A stretch of DNA of 6,289 nt from DASQFD01 sp035633255 (lineage in GTDB: Bacteria; Actinomycetota; Actinomycetes; Actinomycetales; Dermatophilaceae): positions 1 to 6,289 of the forward strand of contig DASQFD010000074.1 of the NCBI GenBank assembly GCA_035633255.1. The letters are read 5' to 3'. The notes under the pieces are model-generated. The model was not told the origin of the DNA and did no database searches. It worked only from the letters and a program-made list of their open reading frames with translations. Positions 1 through 5,684 of the stretch are shown piece by piece. The translations under genes and the position numbers were made by a program. How positions within the stretch are numbered: the stretch's first letter is position 1; each line of letters opens with the position of its first letter.

Positions 1-670
1 AGTCCCCGGCGGCCGCGTCGGCCGTGACCAACCGCTTCATCTCGCTCATCGACAGGGTCCCGGTCGCGTAATCCTCCGCGAGGGGCAATGGCTCGGACCG
101 CTCACCGGTGCAGCGCTGCCACAGCGACGCCAAGGCGGCGAACGCGGCGCGGGGCCCACCGGCATACCGCAGGTTGAGCTCGACCATGACCGGCAGCTGC
201 ACGTCCTCACCGCCGGGAAAACGCATCTCCGCTCGGGCCCGCGGGTCGCGCAGCGGCGTGGCGATCACACCCGGCGTCACCAGCGGTCCGCGCTCCCGCC
301 CACCCGCTGGTGAGCCAGGCTCCTCAGACGCCTCATCGGCGCCCGCCTCGCCCCCGGTCAGCGGCTCAGGGGTGAGGTGCCCGGCGGCCTCCCGCCCCGC
401 ATCGGTCAGGACAACCCCCTCGTCCACCATCACCAGCCCGTCGCCGCTGAGCGTGGCGAGCGCTGCCCGGGCAGCCCCGTGCCACCGGGGGACCCCTTGC
501 ACGTACGTCCGGTCGTACGCCGTGAACCGGTGCGCCGTCCGAGCCGCGACCTCCTGCAGCAGCCACAGCTCGGAGAGGTGGTCATCAGTGGCGTCCGCAA
601 GCGCCAGCAGGATGCGCGACCTCCACAGACCACGGTCCCCGTCGCTGGCTCCGTCAGGCTCCACGGTCAT
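1..670 (-). CDS. Partial gene: winged-helix N-terminal domain plus probable S8 (subtilase) pre-catalytic segment, C-terminus off the window
   Basis: The frame is open from an ATG at 670 to the left edge, giving 223 codons with no stop. No signal peptide or membrane segment is visible, so the product is probably cytoplasmic. Residues about 15-98 look like a winged helix of the kind found at the N-terminus of Mrr-type restriction proteins: a helix (RSRILLALAD), then PRWHGAARAALATLSGDGLV, then a strand-turn and LTDAGREAAGHL. Residues 100-127 are an acidic, Gly/Pro-rich linker. Residues about 128-223 (LPVMVELNLRYAGG at 159-172, LSMSEMKRLVTAD at 206-218) resemble, from memory, the segment ahead of the catalytic domain in a group of intracellular bacterial S8 peptidases. 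No Asp/His/Ser catalytic residue lies inside the window, so the protease call is an inference. The start is supported by AGGGAG four bases upstream. The family could be something else; the frame itself is secure. Confidence 0.6.
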   Translation of the reverse strand, partial: MTVEPDGASDGDRGLWRSRILLALADATDDHLSELWLLQEVAARTAHRFTAYDRTYVQGVPRWHGAARAALATLSGDGLVMVDEGVVLTDAGREAAGHLTPEPLTGGEAGADEASEEPGSPAGGRERGPLVTPGVIATPLRDPRARAEMRFPGGEDVQLPVMVELNLRYAGGPRAAFAALASLWQRCTGERSEPLPLAEDYATGTLSMSEMKRLVTADAAAGD

Positions 671-852
671 CCGGCTCCCTGTCGACGTGTTGACCTCCCG
701 CCAACGATGGCACCGATCGACGGTCCTGACGAGCGGGCGCCCGCCACCGGGCCACCAAGGCGTTGCTCCGGCCTACCCGAGGCTCGGCCGTGACGCCAGG
801 TTAGGTGCCGGGGTCGGGCCGGCGCGCACGTGGCAGCGGCGGGGGCGCGGGC
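671..852. other. Intergenic region between the flavoenzyme gene and the partial winged-helix gene
   Basis: No gene is supported in these 182 bases. The region contains a perfect 12-bp palindrome, GCGGGCGCCCGC, at 733-744, and a near-palindrome, GTCGACGTGTTGAC, at 681-694, which ends 11 bases upstream of the ATG at 670. The first could be a hairpin behind the flavoenzyme gene but has no T-tract. The second could be an operator for the downstream gene. Neither has support beyond symmetry. No convincing -35/-10 pair was found. Confidence 0.4.
675..680 (-). promoter_or_regulatory. Ribosome binding site of the partial winged-helix gene
   Basis: On the minus strand this reads AGGGAG, four bases before the ATG at 670. 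The spacing is slightly short but usable. A stronger GGGAGGT lies further upstream, but no start codon sits at a suitable distance behind it, so the ATG at 670 is preferred. Confidence 0.5.
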
Positions 853-2373
853 TCAGCCGGCCCCGGTGAGGTGGTCGAGCACGGCCTGCGCGCGGTAGGG
901 GCCGCCGCCGGGCACGGCGCGACCCAGCACCGTCACGGCCGCCAGGTCGTCCCCGGAGGTGAGGATGGCGGGCTCCAGCGCGCCGTGCGGCCGGCGCTGC
1001 GGCAGCCCGGCGCTGGCGAGCAGACCGTTGCACAGGCAGCGGCGGCCCTCGGTGTTCGCCTCGCGGCCCCCCTTGCGCCCCACGTAGGTACCCGCGGGCT
1101 CGGCCGGGCACCGGTAGTCGATGCGCCCGTCCTCCCGCTTGTATGCCGTGCGCAGCGCGCCGACGTCGCAGACGGCCTTGCGGTCGGCGGCCACCGCCGG
1201 GTCCGAGAGCGTGCCGGCCACGGCGACCACCTTAAACGGGAAGCCGGTCGGGGAGGCCCGCCAGTCGGTGAGGATGCGGGGCGGGGTGCCGCGGCGCAGG
1301 TCGGCGAGCACGCGGCGCTTGAGCGCGTCGTCGAGCCCGGACTCCTCGCTGAAGGCGAACGCCGTGCCGACCTGGACCCCGGCGGCGCCGACGGCCCGGG
1401 CGGCCCGCAGCGCCTGCGGGGTGCCCTGCCCGCCGGCCAGCCAGAACGGCAGGCCGGTGCGGCGCACCGCGTCGAGGTCCACCCGGTCCCGGTCGTCGTA
1501 GACGGGCTCGCCGTCCGGCGTCGTGCGCCGGGGCCCCCGCGGTGGTGCGTTGTGCCCGCCCGCCGTCGGCGCCTCCACGACGAACCCGTCGGGCCGGGTG
1601 GCCGGGTCGGCGGCCAGGCCGGTGGCGAGGTCGGTGGAGGCCACGATCGCGAGCAGCCGGGGCACCGGCAGGGGCGGGCCGTCACCGAGGAGGGCCCGTG
1701 GGCTGCACCGGATGGCGAAGGTGCCGTCGGCGGAGGTGGTGCCCTGGGCGCGCACGGGAAGGGCGACCCCGTCGCGCCGGGCGAGCCTGCGGAGCAGCGC
1801 CGGGATCTCCGCCGGGGAGCCGGCGCCCACCAGCACGACGTCGACGCCGGCCAGCAGGGCGCCGAGGCACGCGAAGGGCAGGGGCAGCTCGATCTTGCGG
1901 AGGTAGTTGATCCCGACGGGTCCGGCGTGGCCCTCCTTGGCCAGGAAGACCTCGACGAAGTTGGCGACGACGACGAGCTCCTGCAGCGCCCGGGGGGGTG
2001 CCAGCGTGAGCATCGGCACGGTCCGGTAGGCGCGGCCCTCGGGCCGCCCGCCGTCCAGGAAGTAGGTGTCGTGGACCCGCTGCGCCACGGCGGGCACGGG
2101 GAAGGCGGCGAGGGCCCGGCGGACGTGACCGCCGGGGTCACCGTCCTGGAGCCGCCGGGCGAGCACGAGATCGAGGGCCGTGCCGGAGACGACCCCCAGC
2201 TGACCGGCGGCCGACACCGCGTGGGCGAGCCGCCAGCCGGAGACGCCCACGCCCATCCCGCCCTGGATGACGGCCGGCAGGGTGCCGGGTCGCCCGGTCG
2301 GCTGCCCGGACGAGGAGGACCACGCCGACGCGGGCGGCACGGTTGACGGCACGGCATACGGGTCGGCGCTCAC
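853..2373 (-). CDS. Nitronate monooxygenase-family FMN flavoprotein with Cys-containing C-terminal extension
   Basis: The product is 506 residues, predicted to be a cytoplasmic FMN-dependent TIM-barrel enzyme of the 2-nitropropane dioxygenase/nitronate monooxygenase family. Members oxidise alkyl nitronates, and relatives such as PfaD act as enoyl reductases. Visible motifs are VIQGGMGVGVSGWRLAHAVS near the N-terminus (35-54), VLVGAGSPAEIP (180-191), AGGHNAPPRG (271-280, with His274 at the usual catalytic-His position), LPFWLAGGQGTPQAL (308-322) and GAAGVQVGTAFAFSEES (329-345). Residues after about 390 form an extension with Cys402, Cys422, Cys446 and Cys448 (VCDVG, RCPAEP, RRCLCNG), longer than a minimal family member. 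The GTG at 2373 is chosen because AGAGAGGG lies five bases upstream. The open frame continues to 2589, but that part crosses palindromes and short repeats and does not look like protein. The gap to the regulator gene and its own operator-like sites suggest a separate transcript. The physiological substrate cannot be read from the sequence. Confidence 0.88.
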   Translation of the reverse strand: MSADPYAVPSTVPPASAWSSSSGQPTGRPGTLPAVIQGGMGVGVSGWRLAHAVSAAGQLGVVSGTALDLVLARRLQDGDPGGHVRRALAAFPVPAVAQRVHDTYFLDGGRPEGRAYRTVPMLTLAPPRALQELVVVANFVEVFLAKEGHAGPVGINYLRKIELPLPFACLGALLAGVDVVLVGAGSPAEIPALLRRLARRDGVALPVRAQGTTSADGTFAIRCSPRALLGDGPPLPVPRLLAIVASTDLATGLAADPATRPDGFVVEAPTAGGHNAPPRGPRRTTPDGEPVYDDRDRVDLDAVRRTGLPFWLAGGQGTPQALRAARAVGAAGVQVGTAFAFSEESGLDDALKRRVLADLRRGTPPRILTDWRASPTGFPFKVVAVAGTLSDPAVAADRKAVCDVGALRTAYKREDGRIDYRCPAEPAGTYVGRKGGREANTEGRRCLCNGLLASAGLPQRRPHGALEPAILTSGDDLAAVTVLGRAVPGGGPYRAQAVLDHLTGAG

Positions 2374-2378
2374 GGCGG

Positions 2379-2386
2379 CCCTCTCT
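2379..2386 (-). promoter_or_regulatory. Ribosome binding site fixing the GTG start of the flavoenzyme gene
   Basis: The minus strand reads AGAGAGGG five bases before the GTG at 2373. This is the best Shine-Dalgarno match near any in-frame start. It argues against the longer frame that begins at 2589. Confidence 0.65.
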
Positions 2387-2428
2387 CGCGGATCGTTCGG
2401 AGGAGGCGACAGCGTCGGCGCCAGCTGG

Positions 2429-2458
2429 TTACGGCTCAGTAACTTACCACAAAGTAAC
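2429..2458. promoter_or_regulatory. Tandem palindromic operator-like sites (two abutting TTAC-N6-GTAAC)
   Basis: Two 15-bp sites lie end to end with no spacer: TTACGGCTCAGTAAC at 2429-2443 and TTACCACAAAGTAAC at 2444-2458. Each has TTAC and GTAA arms, and both end in GTAAC. The first is preceded by G, making it GTTAC-N6-GTAAC. They lie 56-85 bp upstream of the flavoenzyme GTG and form the most AT-rich stretch around it. The symmetry and position are typical of a dimeric repressor such as a TetR- or GntR-family protein, although no such regulator is encoded in the window. The match is read directly from the sequence; the function is inferred. Confidence 0.6.
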
Positions 2459-2473
2459 CTACGCACCCGTAGG
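2458..2473. promoter_or_regulatory. Third palindrome next to the tandem operator sites
   Basis: CCTACG-CACC-CGTAGG is a perfect inverted repeat with 6-bp arms and a 4-bp centre. It shares one base with the end of the preceding operator-like site. It may be a second regulator's site or part of the promoter core. It could also form a short hairpin near the 5' end of a transcript started upstream of it. Confidence 0.45.
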
Positions 2474-2509
2474 TAGGGCACCCCCCATCGATCCGGCTGG
2501 GGCGGGTGT

Positions 2510-2534
2510 GCGTCCGGCGCCCGGGGGACGCCGG
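2510..2534. repeat. Overlapping inverted repeats at the edge of the 11-bp repeat array
   Basis: Two overlapping hairpins are possible. One uses GCGTCC (2510-2515) with GGACGC (2526-2531); the other uses CCGGCG (2514-2519) with CGCCGG (2529-2534). They overlap the first unit of the direct-repeat array and lie about 85-110 bp beyond the stop codon of the regulator gene. They might serve as a terminator without a U-tract for that gene, but there is no T-run, so this is weak. Confidence 0.3.
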
Positions 2535-2590
2535 CGGGACGCCCGAGGGACGCCCGAGGGACGCCGTCGGGACGCTGGCGGGACGCCACG
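2525..2590. repeat. Six tandem 11-bp direct repeats, GGGACGCCNNN
   Basis: Units begin at 2525, 2536, 2547, 2558, 2569 and 2580 in exact 11-base register. They are GGGACGCCGGC, GGGACGCCCGA, GGGACGCCCGA, GGGACGCCGTC, GGGACGCTGGC and GGGACGCCACG. The first eight bases are invariant except for one C-to-T change in unit five; the last three vary. Since 11 is not a multiple of three, this is not a protein repeat. The array starts 26 bp beyond the regulator stop codon and ends 152 bp upstream of the flavoenzyme start. The period is close to one helical turn, so every unit faces the same side of the DNA. Confidence 0.85.
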
Positions 2591-2616
2591 CCGTCGGCCC
2601 CGGACGTCGCGCGGCG

Positions 2617-5520
2617 TCAGCCGCCCATCGCCAGCCGGGCCAGCTCGACCCGGCTGCTCGTTCCCGTCTTGCGCAGCACGTTGGAGATGTGGACGCTGAC
2701 CGTCTTCTCGCTGATGAACAGCTCGCGGGCCATCTGGGCGTACGTCCGACCAGCCACGACGTGGCTCAGGATCTCGCGCTCCCGACCGGTGAGGCCACCC
2801 AGCCCCGCCACCGCGACGACGGCCGTCGAACCGACCGGCCCGGCCGCCGCCAGCGGCACCCGGGCGGTCGTCGCGAGCCCCTCGATGTCGGCCAGCAGCG
2901 GCTGGGCGTGCAGGTCCACGGCCAGCGCGTATGCCGTGCGCAGCGCCTCGCTGCCGACCGCGCGTCCGCTGCGCTCACCGAGAGCCGCCTCCGCCAGACG
3001 GAACCTCGCGTACGCCTCGTCCCAGGGCAACGACGCCGCAGCACACGCGTCGGCCGCCGCGCGCCAGGCTCCGGTCGCCTCGGAGGAGCGATCCGCCCGG
3101 GCACACTCGGCGTCGTACCACGCCTGCATCGCCCGCACGATGCGGGCGTACCCCGCGCCCGTCATGTGGTCCTCCGGCACCACCGGGTGCCGGAGCCGCA
3201 GCTCGGCCAGCCGGTCGAGGAACGGTGCGGCGTCACGCCCCTCGCGTCGACACCGCTCCACGCGGTCGGCGAGGGCCCGGGCCGCCAACGGGACGAGCCA
3301 CTCGACGTGGGTCGGGGGCGCCTCGGTGTTCGCCGGGTCGGGCGCAAGGGCAACTGCCGTCTCGGTGTCCGCCGCAGCCACCGCGAGGAGGGACCGCACG
3401 GCGTCGAAGTCGAAGGCGAGGAAGTCGGAGTGCTGGGCGAAGAGCTCGTCGGCGCGGGCGAGGTGGTCCCCGGCCTCGTCGAGCCGGCCCTGCAGGCAGG
3501 CGAGCTGCGCCGCCACCAGTCGGGCGCTCGTGTCCGCCATCGGCCCCGGTGTCGAGCCGAGGACCAGCTTCAGCAGCGACGTGCACTCCCGCCAGCGCCC
3601 GAGGTGGAGCAGTCCGTCCGCCTCGGACGACGCCAGCAAGGCGACGTAGCAGTGCGGCGCGTCCGCCTCGGCCGCCACCTCGCGGGCCCGGCCGACGAGC
3701 TCCAGCACCACGGAGGTGTCCCAGCAGTCGAGGCTGTTGGCGTGCCACATGGCGGCGTGCACGTAGGCCCACCAGTCACGGGCCTCGAAGGCGGCACGCT
3801 GGGCGGTCTCCGCCTCCGCCAGGCCGCCGGGGTCGTCGCGGAAGACCCGGGCCATCACCCGAGCGGTCAGCGCGTAGGCGAGCGCCTGCGGGTCGCCGCT
3901 CGCCCGGGCGACCTCAACCGAGCGGACCGCGTGCTCCTCCCCGGTGTCCACGCCGTGCCAGAGCTCGGCGTGCGCCAGCTCGGCGAGAGCGAGCGCGTGC
4001 TCGGCCGAGTCGGGGTGCGGCTCCGAGAGCCGCACCGCCTCCCGGACGTCGGCGAGCCCGGCGAACTCGACACCTGCCGAGAGCCGGAGGCCCATCCGCC
4101 GGACGAGGAGCCGAGCCGCCGACAGCGGGTCGCACTCCCGGTCCACCCGCCGGAGCAGGGTCTCGACGGCCCTCAGCTCCTCGGCCTGGTCGCCGGCCCG
4201 CTCGGCCAGGACGCGAACGCGGTCGACCGCTTCGTCAGGGGGACCCGCGTGCCCGCGCGCCTCCCACGCGGCCAGGATGCTCCGGAGCAACGGCAGGACG
4301 CCCCGGGCGGAGGCGGGGGTGGCAGCCGTCTCACTGGCCCGCAGCGCGAGGTCGGTGGCACGCTCCAGCTCGTCCGCGGCGAGGTGGTGCTCGGACAGGG
4401 CGCTCCAGTGCGCGGCCAGCGCCCCGGTGTCCGAGCCCGGGGCCGGTTCGTCCGCGAGGACCTTGAGGTAGGCGATGTGGCCGTGGCGGCGCTCCTCGGG
4501 CAGCATGCGGCCGACGAGCACCTGTGGCATGAGGGGGTGGGAGAACCAGTAGCGGTCGCGGTCGTCGAGCACGAGGACGCCCCCGTCGACCGCCTCTCGC
4601 AGCACCGCCACCGGCTCGGTGACCAACCCGGCGGCCGAGGCCACGGCATCGACCCGGTGCGAGGGCTGCGGTCCACCGCCCAGAGCCAGCAGGCGGGTCA
4701 GCTCCCTCGCCTGCTCGGACAGGCCCTTCCAGAGCCGGGTCACCGCGTCGGTGAGCTCGTCCGGCAACCCGAACGGGAGGGAGCGGGCGTCCGCGGGGAG
4801 GCCGCGGAGGAGGAGTGCGGTGAGGTAGGGGTTCCCGTGGGAGCGCGCCTGGACGTCGTCCACCAGCGACTCGAAGGGCTGGCCGCCCACCAGCCCACGC
4901 ACCTGCTCACGGGTGCCGACGCGGTCGAGGCGACCGAGCACCATCTCCTCGACGGTCGGGAAGCGCCGGACGTCGGCCAACCACGTGCGGAAGGGATCGC
5001 TGTCCGCGGACTCCCCGGTGCGGGCGGTGAGCAGGACGGCGAGCCGCCGTCCCTCGGCCGCAGAGCACCCCACGAAGAGGTACTTCAGGAGGTCCCACGT
5101 CGCCGGGTCGGCCCACTGGACGTCGTCCACCACGAGGGCCACCGGCCGCTCCTCGGCGACGCGGTCCAGCCACTCCTCCACCAGCAGACCCGCTTCGCCG
5201 GGATCGAGGTCCGCGAGCCGATCGAGGCCGGGTTCCGCCGCCGCACCGTGCCGCCGTGCCCACTGGCGGACGGCACCGCGCAGCACGAGAAAGGGAGCCG
5301 ACGCCACGGTGAGGGGCGGGCACGACGCCCAGAGGGGGGTGAGGTCCTCGCTGCGGCAGGCGGCACGCAGCAGGGACGTCTTCCCCACGCCCGCCTCGCC
5401 GGAGACCAGCAGTGCGGACGGACGGCCCGCGACCGCCGCCTCCACGACCTCACGGACCAGCGCGAGCTCGTGATCCCGCCCGACGACGCCGTCGGACCGC
5501 GCCCCCTGCTCCCACCCCAT
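2617..5520 (-). CDS. Large ATP-binding LuxR-family (LAL/MalT-type) transcriptional regulator
   Basis: The product is 967 residues, a usual size for LAL regulators, and intact. Near the N-terminus is VVGRDHEL (about 12-19), then a P-loop, GEAGVGKT (41-48), and a Walker B, ALVVDDVQWAD (about 128-138). GNPYLTALLL (229-238) matches the conserved GNP segment after the ATPase core. Residues about 350-880 are Ala/Leu/Glu-rich helices of TPR-like character, the probable ligand- or partner-sensing part. The C-terminus (908-967) is a LuxR/GerE helix-turn-helix: LTGREREILSHVVAG, then ISEKTVSVHISNVLRKTG with the recognition helix around 937-952. Such STAND-type proteins bind an effector, exchange ADP for ATP, oligomerise and activate promoters. 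No transmembrane segment is seen. The start is uncertain: ATG at 5520 has a poor ribosome site, while GTG at 5535 (five codons longer) has GAGGGG about 11 bases upstream. The frame runs open to 5694, but that would overlap the divergent gene and adds unlikely sequence. It is divergent from the exported haloperoxidase-like gene, its probable target. Confidence 0.93.
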   Translation of the reverse strand: MGWEQGARSDGVVGRDHELALVREVVEAAVAGRPSALLVSGEAGVGKTSLLRAACRSEDLTPLWASCPPLTVASAPFLVLRGAVRQWARRHGAAAEPGLDRLADLDPGEAGLLVEEWLDRVAEERPVALVVDDVQWADPATWDLLKYLFVGCSAAEGRRLAVLLTARTGESADSDPFRTWLADVRRFPTVEEMVLGRLDRVGTREQVRGLVGGQPFESLVDDVQARSHGNPYLTALLLRGLPADARSLPFGLPDELTDAVTRLWKGLSEQARELTRLLALGGGPQPSHRVDAVASAAGLVTEPVAVLREAVDGGVLVLDDRDRYWFSHPLMPQVLVGRMLPEERRHGHIAYLKVLADEPAPGSDTGALAAHWSALSEHHLAADELERATDLALRASETAATPASARGVLPLLRSILAAWEARGHAGPPDEAVDRVRVLAERAGDQAEELRAVETLLRRVDRECDPLSAARLLVRRMGLRLSAGVEFAGLADVREAVRLSEPHPDSAEHALALAELAHAELWHGVDTGEEHAVRSVEVARASGDPQALAYALTARVMARVFRDDPGGLAEAETAQRAAFEARDWWAYVHAAMWHANSLDCWDTSVVLELVGRAREVAAEADAPHCYVALLASSEADGLLHLGRWRECTSLLKLVLGSTPGPMADTSARLVAAQLACLQGRLDEAGDHLARADELFAQHSDFLAFDFDAVRSLLAVAAADTETAVALAPDPANTEAPPTHVEWLVPLAARALADRVERCRREGRDAAPFLDRLAELRLRHPVVPEDHMTGAGYARIVRAMQAWYDAECARADRSSEATGAWRAAADACAAASLPWDEAYARFRLAEAALGERSGRAVGSEALRTAYALAVDLHAQPLLADIEGLATTARVPLAAAGPVGSTAVVAVAGLGGLTGREREILSHVVAGRTYAQMARELFISEKTVSVHISNVLRKTGTSSRVELARLAMGG

Positions 5521-5522
5521 CC

Positions 5523-5535
5523 GTGCAGTGTGCAC
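5523..5535. promoter_or_regulatory. 13-bp palindrome over the alternative start of the regulator gene
   Basis: GTGCA-GTG-TGCAC is a perfect inverted repeat with 5-bp arms. It lies immediately upstream of the ATG at 5520, and its outer end coincides with the alternative GTG codon at 5535. It could be an autoregulatory operator or a hairpin that affects translation initiation. Only the symmetry is seen. Confidence 0.4.
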
Positions 5536-5573
5536 CGATCCGGCCACCCCTCGCCCGCGGTCTGCAGTCGCGT

Positions 5574-5604
5574 TCTGAGGGTGGACCCCCTCGGATCTGA
5601 GGGT
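5574..5604. promoter_or_regulatory. Direct repeat TCTGAGGGT at 22-bp spacing, candidate regulator boxes
   Basis: TCTGAGGGT occurs at 5574-5582 and again at 5596-5604, with starts 22 bp apart, about two helical turns. Between and overlapping them, GAGGG (5577-5581) and CCCTC (5588-5592) form an inverted repeat around TGGACC. The pair lies in the only non-coding DNA shared by the divergent LAL regulator and the exported enzyme gene, 81-111 bp upstream of the latter. MalT, the best-known LAL regulator, binds short purine-rich directly repeated boxes, so these are reasonable candidate binding sites for the adjacent regulator. That assignment is inference. Confidence 0.45.
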
Positions 5605-5624
5605 TCCTCCCCGATGACGACTGC

Positions 5625-5636
5625 CGTGCCGGCACG
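5625..5636. promoter_or_regulatory. Perfect 12-bp palindrome upstream of the haloperoxidase-like gene
   Basis: CGTGCC-GGCACG is self-complementary with no spacer and ends 48 bp before the ATG at 5685. It could be an operator or a hairpin in the 5' leader. In DNA this GC-rich a 12-bp palindrome can also arise by chance, so the call is tentative. No clear -35/-10 pair was recognised for either divergent gene in 5521-5684. Confidence 0.35.
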
Positions 5637-5670
5637 CGAGCGTGGTCGCTCCAGCACCCGCCACCACCCC

Positions 5671-5675
5671 GGGAG
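5671..5675 (+). promoter_or_regulatory. Ribosome binding site of the haloperoxidase-like gene
   Basis: GGGAG lies nine bases before the ATG at 5685. The product starting there has a standard export signal at its N-terminus, which supports this start. Confidence 0.6.
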
Positions 5676-5684
5676 ACCACCGCC

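Noticed and set aside
108..869. A 253-codon plus-strand open frame at the left end
   Set aside because: It is Ser/Arg/Pro-rich, lacks a good ribosome site and family motifs, and lies opposite the uninterrupted minus-strand winged-helix frame, whose product looks like a real folded protein.
805..2346. A 513-codon plus-strand open frame opposite the flavoenzyme gene
   Set aside because: The minus-strand frame carries clear nitronate monooxygenase motifs and a ribosome site. The plus frame gives low-complexity Gly/Arg/Pro sequence only.
2374..2589. A 72-codon N-terminal extension of the flavoenzyme from an ATG at 2589
   Set aside because: It crosses the 11-bp repeats and the palindromic sites, gives repetitive Arg/Pro/Gly sequence, and the GTG at 2373 has a proper ribosome site.
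2525..2590. CRISPR-like reading of the repeat array
   Set aside because: Units of 8 bp with 3-bp variable gaps are far too short for CRISPR repeats and spacers, and no cas gene is present.
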